Shown: positions 1 through 9,134 of the stretch, piece by piece
Layout of the letters: the number at the start of each line of letters is the position of its first letter
How positions within the stretch are numbered: the stretch's first letter is position 1
DNA from: Meandrina meandrites
Lineage: Eukaryota; Cnidaria; Anthozoa; Scleractinia; Meandrinidae
Assembly: GCA_963693305.1 (NCBI GenBank)
Contig: OY855908.1
Span: 7,678,501-7,742,500 of the forward strand
Direction: 5' to 3'
DNA: 64,000 bases
Notes under the pieces: model-generated
The model's input: only the letters and a program-made list of their open reading frames with translations
Databases searched by the model: none
Told to the model about the DNA's origin: nothing
Position numbers and translations under genes: made by a program

Positions 1-123
1 AGCTTTGTACAAATCGCGTAAGACGACTGTCGATTTGGGGAACGATACCTTTTACAATCAATATATAAACCCGTTGAAAAGTCCGGAGTTAAATATCTTT
101 TGATTTATGCTCGGGCAGTGTTT

Positions 124-366
124 TTACTCTGCGTTGCCAATACCTAGCAACTCAAAACTACACAGAGGCTTGAAAATGTCCTCCCACAACTGTAGTGCAG
201 TCTCTTCGTCCAGTGTTTGCAAATCAACCTTGGACTCGAAATACTTAAATCCTGGTGGCGACTCCATCTGTAATTCTTTAAGACTTTTTCGCCTCTTCCT
301 CGCTGACCCGTCGACGCTGCTTCGATTGTTGCATTTATCTGCTCCTGTACTAACACAAAACTGCAA
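124..366 (-). pseudogene. Partial or decayed paralogue of the small gene at 2598-2924
   Basis: This reverse-strand open frame ends at a TAA at 126-124. Its C-terminal 45 residues match the ORF at 2598-2924 at 28 positions, including the shared blocks LQLWED and FKPL and a basic ARKR stretch. No ATG begins the frame: the only in-frame ATG lies inside the conserved block, and the upstream end opens with TTG. The N-terminal part with the myristoylation motif is missing. It is therefore either the last exon of a spliced gene, with acceptor-like AG sites near 342-356, or a decayed duplicate. A TATAAAG on the same strand at 410-404 could be a core promoter, but this is weak. Function unknown. Confidence 0.4.
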
Positions 367-611
367 TGACCAAAGTGTGAATAAACTGCAAGGTTGCCGC
401 GCGCTTTATAATGTCACAGAGCTCCTTATTACGCATGTCACTGAACTACCGGCCATTCAAACAGCTGTGGTTACGTACGCTTCATTTGATGATTTACGTA
501 AATTTTAGGCGTGGACTTAAACTGACGTTAAAATTCACCGACAGAAACGTGTTCTGACGTAAACAGTTCTACTTACGCAAAAACAGTGTTGCCGACCAAA
601 AAACAGTATTA

Positions 612-886
612 GTAGCCTGCTTACATGGAGGTGGGGAACCCCGGGTACATGAGGTAACATGAACCGACCCCGGGTAGGCGGGTTACCCCACCTTGAAACG
701 TTTACATGGGAAAACGCCCCGATGGGACTACCCAGCACACCGGGCAACTTGCCTGGGCGGGTTACCCCACTTACTATGATGTAAACGTGATCAAGATAAA
801 ATGAGAGATTGTATGGACAGGCGGGTTACACCATCTAGGCGGGTCCCCCCCCCCCCCCCCCCCCCCTCCATGTAAACAGGCCCGTA
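612..886. mobile_element. Miniature inverted-repeat element, GCCTGTTTACA-type ends, 3-bp GTA duplication
   Basis: The left end reads GCCTGCTTACATGGAGG (615 onward). The right end, reverse-complemented, reads GGGCCTGTTTACATGGAGG (to 883). GTA flanks both ends (612-614, 884-886). The interior is made of CCCGGGTAGG and GGCGGGTTACCCC motifs, plus a C run of about 25 near 845-868. A 3-bp duplication suggests a PIF/Harbinger-like mobiliser. There is no coding capacity. The element at 14133-14647 has matching ends. Confidence 0.65.
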
Positions 887-1650
887 ATGTCATAAGAAGC
901 GCCGTTCCATTGGGAGTCCTTTTTCTCTTGTTAGCTTAAAAAAATGCCTGCGTTTCCACAGTTTAACGGCACTTTTCACTTCAAACCAAAAAAATCTTAT
1001 ATCAGTGACCAGAGTCGGGTACAAAATACCCTCAACTTTGTTGTCACGGCAACGCAAAAAAAGCTTTTGACGAGTACTAAGTTAAAAGATTTGTTTTTGA
1101 TATAGTTTTGAGTCTGCTAACCTTGAAGCCTTATATTCTTCATGTCAACTTTTACTGTGAAATCAAATCGATAACTTCTTGTCGCTTTCACCACCGATTT
1201 CAATTTCAAATGACCAACGTATTGCTGCATTCTCCTCCCCATTACGATCAATCGCCGCAGTAACTGACAAGAGAACACAATCATTTCCTTGCGCCATATA
1301 TATTCAGTTAAGTAGGTGGTCACTGCGATTTGACACCAATTTTGCTTAGTACCCAGTTACCCATACTCCAGTTCAACGACTGCCGGAAATCCTTGAATAA
1401 AATAGAGTATTCATTTGAAAGACCTTGACGACATGGGTGCATAGAAATTGTCACAAGATGAGTGCCTTTTACATCTTTTATTTCAATTTTGATTGTCCAC
1501 CCTTTCATGCATTCACAGCGTTTTGTTCTGGTAATCCCCAAAACTGCTTCATGTTCCCTTGTCCCCTGAGATCTTTTGCTTTTGTTCCCCTGTTCCTCAG
1601 TTGAAATTGGCCATGTTCCCTTGTTGCCCAAAACCCCTGGGAGACGCTCA

Positions 1651-2250
1651 GTTCTTCTGACGCAAAAAGAGTATTACGTCATAAAAATAATTGAGTTCTA
1701 CTGACGCAAAAAGAGTATTACGTCAAAAATAATTGAGTTCTACTGACGCAAAAAGAGTATTACGTCACAGAAATAATTAAGTTCTACTGACGCAAAAGAG
1801 TATTACGTCATAAAAATAATAAAGTTCTACTGACGCAAAAAGAGTATTACGTCATAAAAATAATTAAGTTCTACATACAAAAAGGGTATTACGTCATAAA
1901 AATAATAGAGTTCTACTGACGCAAAAAGAGTATTACGTCATAAAAATAATTAAGTTCTACATACACAAAGGGTATTACGTCATAAAATAATAGAGTTCTT
2001 ATGACGCAAAAAGAGTATTACGTCATAAAACTAATAAAGTTCTACATACACAAAGGGTATTACGTCATAAAAATAATTAAGTTCTTATGACGCAAAAAGA
2101 GTATTACGTCATAAAAATAATTAAGTTCTACTGACGCAAAAAGAGTATTACGTCATAAAAATAATAAAGTTCTACATACTCAAAGGGTATTACGTCATAA
2201 AAATAATAGAGTTCTACTAACGCAAAAAGAGTATTTTAATCATAAAAAAT
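1651..2250. repeat. 14-copy minisatellite, about 43-45 bp unit, with CRE-like TTACGTCA
   Basis: There are fourteen tandem units. Each has a GTTCTA start, a TGACGCAAAAAGAG or ATACACAAAGGG middle, then TATTACGTCA and an A/T-rich spacer. Thirteen units keep TTACGTCA intact; the last is decayed (TATTTTAATCA). Units of the second type (roughly copies 6, 8, 10 and 13) are interspersed with the first, giving a dimer-like higher-order pattern. A related half-unit (GTTCTACTTACGCAAAAA) lies near 565-585. The array ends about 350 bp upstream of the ATG at 2598. TTACGTCA and TGACG resemble CREB/ATF sites; an enhancer role is inference only. Confidence 0.85.
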
Positions 2251-2597
2251 ACTGACGCGAAAGAAAAATTACTGACATCGAAATACAGCTCCACTTACGT
2301 TAATTAGTTCTGCACACGTGCTGCATTTAAGTCCAAACTCGTTCAAAAGCATGTTAAAGCCATTACAAGGAGAATGTGCGACAAATATAGCCAATAGAAA
2401 AAGCTAAATTAATACACGTGACTACCACGAACTTTTCCTTGGCAAGTTGCGCAATCGTACACGGACCTAAGCGTACTTCGCACCGCGTGCAAGATAACCT
2501 GAACTGGTTTTGAATTGCTGAATTAATCTTGCCTTTTGAGTGAAAAACTGATACATACTTCTTTCGCAGGGTACGTTGAGCATTTTTTTTTCTTAAA

Positions 2598-2924
2598 ATG
2601 GGAACATGTTTGACAAAAGTAGCGGGCAAAAAAGAAAAACGGAAATCGTTTGGTGATTTGCTGCGAAGTAGCCAGGCAAAAATGGAAGAGAAACAGGAAG
2701 AGGAGCGCCTGGCGAACATGCCACAACGCATAGAAGCAGATAACAGCAGCATGCGACGCAGCGGCGAGGGGCCAGCCAGAAAGCGAAAGGCCCTTCAAGA
2801 ATTACACATGGCGCCGCCTCCTGCATTCAGAAAGTTCGAGGAGGAGGTGGACTGGAAAACAATTGACGAAGAAATTGCCCTTCAACTGTGGGAGGATGTT
2901 TTCAAGCCACTGTACACGTTTTGA
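2598..2924 (+). CDS. Small basic protein with N-myristoylation-type start, unknown family (108 aa)
   Basis: The frame starts at an ATG with A at -3 (TTAAAATGG) and ends at TGA. The N-terminus MGTCLTK fits the N-myristoylation pattern: Gly2, small residue at 3, Thr6, Lys7. Cys4 could be palmitoylated, and a basic stretch (GKKEKRK) follows, as in dual-lipid membrane anchors. Residues about 28-45 are highly charged and probably helical; a second basic cluster (ARKRKAL) comes near residue 60. The C-terminal block (LQLWED, VFKPLYTF) is conserved in the paralogous frame at 124-366, which argues that it is coding. A possible acceptor (TTTCGCAG) at about 2570 hints at a 5' UTR intron. I do not recognise the family. 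Membrane anchoring is inferred from the motif alone. Confidence 0.55.
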   Translation: MGTCLTKVAGKKEKRKSFGDLLRSSQAKMEEKQEEERLANMPQRIEADNSSMRRSGEGPARKRKALQELHMAPPPAFRKFEEEVDWKTIDEEIALQLWEDVFKPLYTF

Positions 2925-3361
2925 GCGCAGAAACAGTGATACAGAAACTGTTAATGGTTGCGAATATAAACCAAAAGGTAACTTTGAACTTGATAAAGGT
3001 GTCTTTTTTGTAAATACGAAGTGCCACATGTATATCACGAGCTTTTCTTGGATTAATTATTTTATTTTTTATAATTATTTTCTTATTCTGTTTTAACAAT
3101 TAGAATATTAATTTTGGGAGGAAATCAATTTTTTTTACATACTTCTGTTAGTTACTGTGGCGGAAGTAAGCAGACCTATCAAGTAGCCATTCAGGATTTC
3201 AGGTTGACTAAAGGTACTTTCACCTGTGTTTTTTAACCATTGCAATCACTTTTGAGACTTCGATGGGATGACATCATCACGCGTGATAGACTGGAAGGCG
3301 GCAGTGTGTTAGCCTGCACAAAATGTCCCGAGCCCGATCATGTCCCGTGCATGTTGGACAA

Positions 3362-3464
3362 GTTTATAAGTAGCCTCGCACGCAGCCGTTTTTAGGGGTT
3401 CGTGTGGGGAGGAGTGAAAAACGATCGCCCCTGAAAACGACTGCGTGGAAGGCTAGTTCATAAG
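3362..3464. mobile_element. Hairpin-type miniature element with near-perfect 9-bp target duplication
   Basis: The left arm from 3371 (TAGCCTCGCACGCAGCCGTT) pairs imperfectly with the right arm ending at 3455 (CTGCGTGGAAGGCTA reading inward), leaving a small loop. Flanking nonamers GTTTATAAG (3362-3370) and GTTCATAAG (3456-3464) differ at one base. Nine-base duplications are typical of Mutator-like elements. The TAGnCTC...CGCAGCCGTT terminus recurs at 55340. Confidence 0.65.
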
Positions 3465-3761
3465 GGACTGTGCAATAATTATCTGGGCAGGGTGTGTGGA
3501 AATAACCCATTTCCAAAGAAGCAAACTTAGCTCCCTCGCTTAGAAACCTGTATTTTGTATCGACAATTTTGAAAAAGGTGCTTCTTGTACTTTGTTCCTA
3601 CAAGTCGTATATAAAAAACCGTTGTTGTAAAGTTTTACGCTTACATCGTACATCGTCGATTACAATGTTGAAGAAATAAATTTAGACTGCTGTTGGACCC
3701 AGGATCTTTGTCGTTTTTGACGTCAATACAAGTTTCCAGCGAAGTAGATTCTTCGGTTCCT

Positions 3762-3797
3762 AGCCTGCGTAGCCTGCGTAGCCTGCGTAGCCTGCGT
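3762..3797. repeat. Four tandem copies of AGCCTGCGT
   Basis: Four exact nonamers run in a row, followed by a decayed fifth (AGCTGGCG). The array produces an artificial LRRLRR-like reverse frame that is not a gene. Confidence 0.9.
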
Positions 3798-4752
3798 AGC
3801 TGGCGGATTTGTTGGGTTAACGCGCGCGCGAGTAAGGTCATAAACGTATGACTAAACATGCGTTCGCTAGATGTAACTAAGTCGACCCCTGAGACGCTGT
3901 GGTCTAGATTATATATCCTTAAAATAACCTGTTATCAATATCCACATTTATCAGAGTATTTTCCCTTTTTTTATTTGGGGGAGGAGGCATTAACAGCAAC
4001 AATGCATACACAAGTCCCAAATTAAGGTTCAAGTTGCCTGATTGAAAAGGGTTAATGTTTTCTACACTTGGCTAACATAGCTATAAGAGGGAAATCTCCC
4101 TGTTTTGTAATTCGATTCTGTTAATACTGCAGTGCTTACGAAATTTATGCCGTTTTGATTTTCTACCGAACGAAATCGAACTAGTACAAAAATTTAAAAA
4201 CGTTCCCTGGTTAAAAGTTTTTAAAAAGATGAACTTTCGGTTACCAATCTTTAGCCTTTGACAAAACATTAAAATGGAAAGCGAAAATTACAAAATAGAT
4301 AAGCAATAAAAGTGCGAAAAAACTAAAAGACAATAAAAATGTGCAGTAAAAATGTTTGAAAGCTAAAAGTAAATTAAAAATGCTAAATAGTCATAAAAGA
4401 ATGGAGTATTGCCGTCATTGATAGTTTTCGCGGTGTCTCAGGATTCCATGCAAAGTCAATACGGACACGATACTTGCCCTTGTCAATTACGCGTGCATTT
4501 TCAAAGTCAATGAGGTGGTTGTTTTATCAAGCGTAGTTAGCAATATTTGAACCTTTTGCATAGTTTTTAAGGTTTCTTCTGTGTTCTTCTTTCGAGTTTG
4601 AAAGCATCTGCCAGTCTCTCCTATGTAGTTCAAAGCGCAGTCTGAACATGGAATTTTTGAAACTAATTGCGTCGATTAAGTTCGATTATCAAACTCGCCA
4701 GTTCGGCAACTCACCAGATTGATAGAGTGTTCTCAGCCTCTCTATTTTTCAA

Positions 4753-4897
4753 CGCAAGAAAACGCGGGAAAGTCGGCGAACAAAGCGAGGGCGAGGCGCG
4801 ATCGGGGTTAGGATCGGGGTGCCCCCTCGCCCCGGGCCTCTCGTGCCTCTCGTTTTGCGCTGGCGTCCAGTTCACTCGCCGCTCTTTTCCCGCGTTC
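4753..4897. repeat. GC-rich imperfect inverted repeat, likely miniature element
   Basis: CGCGGGAAAGTCGGCGA on the left is complementary, with gaps, to TCGCCGCTCTTTTCCCGCG on the right. The centre is GC-rich (GGGTTAGGATCGGGGTGCCCCC). Base composition differs sharply from the A/T-rich flanks. No target duplication was found. Confidence 0.5.
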
Positions 4898-5197
4898 AAC
4901 GATCGAAAAAAAACAAGTGAAAAAATAGAGTACTGTGAACAGTCTATCAAATTGGTTACGCCGGGTATTTAATTGTAACGCACAGCTCTAAATTTCACTC
5001 CAAAATTTTCCTGCCAATTTAATGTTAATGATTACCTTATTAAAATGTTTGCGCAACAGGCTTAACGCTTTCTTTGGCTCGTCACGCGATCTTTTCAGTC
5101 CTCCGTATCAAAATATCTTTAGAAGCATAAATCGATTCAGCTTTGAGGGTGTCAGAAACAGTGTCGTTCAAAGACCTTCAAGGTTCCCTGTTTCAAA

Positions 5198-8100
5198 ATG
5201 AGAATAGCTATAATTGGAGCTGGAGCTAGCGGCCTAACTTGTATAAAATGCTGCAAAGACGAGGGTTTGGAACCGGTGTGTTTCGAGCAAGAAGACTCCA
5301 TTGGAGGACTGTGGCACTTCACCGAAGAAGAGCGGCATAGCTCCGTCTATAGATCAACCGTGATCAACACAAGCAAGGAAATGATGTGTTTTTCGGATTT
5401 TCCAATCCCTAAGGAATATCCCCCGTTCATGCATCACCCGTGGATCATGAAATATCTTCACCTGTACGCGGAATCGTTCGATTTGTACAAGTTCATTCGA
5501 TATCGAACGAAAGTGCTTGATCTCAAGAAGGCGTCCGATTTCGAAGAGAGCGGGCAATGGGTAATCCTCTTTCAAGAACAGAACGGTGAGAATCCTGAAG
5601 AAGTGAAGAAGGAAGTGTACGATGCTGTCATGCTTTGCGTTGGTCACCACTCTGAGCCTTCATGGCCCAGCTTTCGTGGAATGGACGAGTTTTCAGGGCT
5701 TAAGATGCACAGTCACGCCTACAAAGACTTCAAACCATTTGAGAACAAAACCGTTCTGGTGGTGGGTAGGTAATGTTTTCTTAATTAAATCACCCTGATA
5801 TACTTTTAAAAACCAGTTTTGCAGAGGTCTTCACTTTTGATCCAGGCCTCTGGACCAGCAAATTACCTACAGTAATTTTTTCCTTTTCTTGTTTTTTGCT
5901 GGGTAGGGTGTGTTTTTTTCTGGGGGCGGGGGAGGTTTTTTTCTGGGGGCGGGGGAGGGGGTGTTGGACTGATTTTCGGTTAACTTTGTTCTTGTACTGT
6001 TACTGGATTCAACTGATCATGATTTATAAAGCAGTAAGTAATTCACATCATCACTTCTGTGAGTGACTATCAAGCCACTTTCCTTCTTGAAAATAACTGG
6101 TTTTATAAGTAGATTGACTCGTCATACGCTAGGAGTCGACTAATCCTGGGGCATTATTGTACTGTTTAACGTGCACATGAGCCAGTGGGCTCCTCTGATG
6201 TGTATAGTGTGTTTCTGTGTGCCATTTCCACTTTATGTAGTCCCAGTCCCTCTATGGGTTGTCATCAATGCATCAGCAGTGTTGCGTGACAACCCAAAAT
6301 ATTTGGGTTGCCATGGTATGAGGGGCAGTCAATAATATTCTATGCAGGGAGACTCCACCCCTTGGCAGAGCAAGGTAACCAACCCCTTGATAGAATATGG
6401 TACCCCTTTCACATCTCCACAGTAGGAATACTACTTTTATTTATTTTTTCACTTGAATAACCCCTCAAATACTTACTCATTGGCATATGAGGCAGGGAGG
6501 CAAGAGGGGCTGCAGCCCCCCGAGTGCAAACATTTTTCGGGCAAAATGCTTGGAATTCGGGCAATAAGCATAGAGAAAAAATAACAAATAAGCCAAAAAG
6601 TTTAGTCAACATTACATTCAGAACAAATTACATCTACAAGAAAAGTAATAAAATGGACTGTGAATAATAACAGTCCCTCTATTTTCACACTGCAGTCATT
6701 GGTGGGGGGGGGGGGGGGGGGGGCAGGAGGGATATGACCACATTATAGTATATCAGTAATAAATTTACAGAAGAAAATAGAGGGCTGTCGAGTCGAGTCA
6801 AACTAGATAATATTTACTTAATGACTGGCCCTGAGGGTAACAGTGAGTTTTGTTTCTCTGAGACCCTCGATTTTCCCCAAGGCAGAGCCAAGGGGAACAT
6901 TGAGGGTCGAGGGGAAACAAATACCCCCAACTGAAAATAGAGCAAACTACACATGAGTGTAATACGTTGAAGTTTAATGAAGAGCCAAAGATTGCAAATA
7001 CACAGCTACAAAAATTGACTGTGTTACAAGAAGTAAAAAAGTGAAAAAAAAACCTGAAAGAAATGAGTGAATCATTTTTTTTTTACAATAAAAATTTATC
7101 ATTGAATCCAGTTACATTTGTTAAATGCATCCAAATCAAACCTGCATACGAGTTTGAGTTTAAAAGCTGTTGTCGCCCTAGGGAGTTAGTGAGTTTTGTT
7201 CACCTTAGGGAGTCATATAGTTTTGATGCCCGCCATGTGACACGTTCTCGTCCAATAGAAAACAGCATTTCAGTTGGAGGACAATGTTTCTAAACATTAA
7301 TATGTATCAAGAGAACTTTGACACATTTTGCTGAAAAAGTTAATTTTTTATTTGTACAGGTATAGGAAACTCTGGAGGTGACATTGCTGTAGAAGTCAGT
7401 CGACACACACCTCAGGTCTTCCTCAGCACTCGCAGGGGTGCATGGATTGCATCCCGACTAGGGAAGGGTGGGGAACCTATTGACCAGCAGGGTAATAGGC
7501 GATTCAATTCCCTGATTCCACGACCAATTCGTAGCCGCCTTGTGATGAAAGCATCAAACCAGAGGTTTGATCATGAAGCATTTGGTTTACGCCCACAACA
7601 TGCATTCCTTAGCCAACATCCAATGGTTAATGATGAGCTTCCGCACCGCATCATTGTTGGAAGTGTAGTTGTTAAACCTAATGTCGCCTACTTCACCAAA
7701 AGTGGAGTTGTCTTTGATGATGGTTCCAAAGTGAGCAATTTAGATGCAGTAATTTTCTGCACCGGTTACAAGATAGGATTCAAGTTTGTCGATCAGTCCA
7801 TTCTTTCTGTAACCGATAACAAGGTCGACTTGTACAGATATGTATTTCCCCCTAGCCTTGCGAAACCAACTCTCGCAGTTCTTGGCTGCATACAGCCCTG
7901 GGGTGCTATTTTTCCCTTGTCCGAGTTGCAAGCACGCTGGGCAACACAAGTGTTTTGTGGAAAAAAGTCACTTCCCCCAGAAAGTACCATGATGGAAGAT
8001 ATCAAGAAGAAAAGACTAAAAATGCAACAGAGGTATTATGCTTCAAACCGGCACACCATACAGGTAACACAACCTGTTTGAGATGCATGCTTTCAGAAGC

Positions 8101-9079
8101 AGCTTAGCCGAGAGTGTAGGGCGCTGGACTTGAAATCCGGCAGTCGCGGGTTCAAATCCCGTTCTGACCATAGCTGGTGATGCTCTCGGTAGTCCCGAGT
8201 TCAACTCCGCGGCTACGTTTGTATATACCTTATTTTAGGAGATTAACGCTTCATGAAATTAACGCGAATTTGGAAAATTCGCGTTAATTTAAGGCGCGCT
8301 AATTTTTCATTTTGCGAGCGTTAATTTCCGCGCCCTTAATTTATTAAGTGGATTGTTAATTCGGACTTGTTTTAGCATTGTTTTTATTAGGGTGGAGATC
8401 TACCGGTATCGTTGGCGCTGAAAAGAATGCTCGAATTAGCGAGATTCGTTTCGGTTTTGGATTTTGTTAACTTGTTAAGAGTATGTTACAATAAATTTGT
8501 TCCAGTTTTCTCTACAAGTTCCATTTCTTTGTGTGGTCGCGTTAATTTCCTTCATTTTAAAATTTTAGCACGTCTTTCGCGTTAATTTCCTCTATTGGAA
8601 AGTAATTTTTCCTTCACTTTGCGTTGATTTAAGTCGGGTTAATTTCCAATACTTAATTTCCAATAATAAGGTAGCCAATAGCTGGTCTGTTTCCTGTAAA
8701 TTGGGGAGGATATTTTACCAAGTCATATCTTGCAAACTTTTCTACCCCCTCGCAGGTTGACTATATACCCTATGCTGACGAATTAGCCAATGAGGTTGGT
8801 TGCAAGCCAAACCTGTACAAGCTCCTTTGCAGTGACCCCGCCTTGGCCCTAAGGTGCTTCTTTGGACCCTGTACACCAGTACAGTATCGTCTCATGGGAC
8901 CTGGTGCATGGGAAGGAGCTAAGAAGGCCATTGAGGATGCGCCTGGGAATGTGATTTACGCCACAAAGACACGAGTCTGTGGGCAGACAGTGGATAAAGG
9001 AAGCCCAGCTGCTGTTTTGCTGAAGTTCCTGGTTTTGCTGGCTGTGGTAGTTGCTGTCTTTTTGAAATTTATTGCATGA
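5198..9079 (+). CDS. FMO: Flavin-containing monooxygenase, complete, three exons (531 aa)
   Basis: Class B flavoprotein that uses FAD, NADPH and O2 to oxygenate soft nucleophiles such as amines and sulfides, normally at the ER membrane. Exons: 5198-5765, 7360-8063, 8756-9079. The first intron splits the codon for Gly190 (G|GT); the second is phase 0; all are GT-AG. Seen: FAD-binding GAGASG at residues 7-12; GGLWHF near 36-41; the FMO signature FSGLKMHSHAY at 165-175; NADPH-binding GIGNSG at 190-195; FCTGY at 322-326; a hydrophobic C-terminal anchor at about 511-531. The length of 531 aa matches animal FMOs (about 530-560). The start is the first ATG, directly before the FAD motif. An AATAAA lies 50 bp past the stop. 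The animal FMO subtype cannot be fixed. Intron 1 carries G-rich duplications and intron 2 carries two repeats. Confidence 0.94.
5913..5960. repeat. Two tandem copies of a 23-bp T/G-rich unit in FMO intron 1
   Basis: TTTTTTTCTGGGGGCGGGGG occurs twice back to back near the start of intron 1. Its G runs could form a quadruplex on the + strand. Confidence 0.8.
6669..6789. repeat. Short inverted repeat around a long G tract, FMO intron 1
   Basis: ACAGTCCCTCTATTTTC near 6669 and GAAAATAGAGGGCTGT near 6773-6788 are inverted copies with one mismatch. They enclose a run of about 20 G at 6703-6723. This could be a small inverted-repeat element; no clear target duplication. Confidence 0.45.
8101..8171 (+). 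repeat. tRNA-like sequence (Ser-UGA-like anticodon), probably SINE head or tRNA pseudogene
   Basis: Seen: an A-box-like TAGCCGAGAGTG, an anticodon-arm-like CTGGACTTGAAATCCGG with TGA in the loop position, and a B-box GGTTCAAATCC. The acceptor ends do not pair (the 3' side TCTGACCA has no 5' partner) and the long variable arm of tRNA-Ser is absent. It is therefore not a functional tRNA. It sits in FMO intron 2, just after exon 2. Confidence 0.5.
8226..8673. mobile_element. Inverted-repeat element with TACCTTATT ends, FMO intron 2
   Basis: The element starts TACCTTATTTTAGGAG and ends CAATAATAAGGTA. The interior repeats GCGTTAATTTCC-like words in both orientations and contains an inner hairpin around 8255-8291 (AAATTAACGCGAATTT against AAATTCGCGTTAATTT). 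It fills most of intron 2 and has no coding frame. Confidence 0.55.
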
Positions 9080-9128
9080 AATTTTGATCGATTCAGAAAT
9101 TGAAAGTTTCAGTACTGCGTGCCGTTAA

Positions 9129-9134
9129 AATAAA
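9129..9134 (+). promoter_or_regulatory. Polyadenylation signal AATAAA of the FMO gene
   Basis: A canonical AATAAA lies 50 bases beyond the FMO stop codon on the coding strand. Cleavage site not determined. Confidence 0.6.

Larger units (their letters stand above)
2925..5197. other. Intergenic stretch with hairpin elements, no gene seen
   Basis: No coding region is supported. It holds the hairpin element at 3371-3455, the nonamer tandem at 3762-3797 and a GC-rich imperfect inverted repeat at about 4753-4897. The fragment GGCTCGTCACGCGATC near 5077 resembles the terminal motif of the hairpin at 55340-55450. The short frames near 4667-4972 lie inside the GC-rich repeat. Confidence 0.6.

Noticed and set aside
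1651..2250. Possible CRISPR-like array
   Set aside because: The whole 43-45 bp unit is repeated with no unique spacers, and the DNA is eukaryotic; it is a minisatellite.
8101..8171. Functional tRNA-Ser gene
   Set aside because: The acceptor stem does not pair and the long variable arm is missing, despite good A- and B-box matches.
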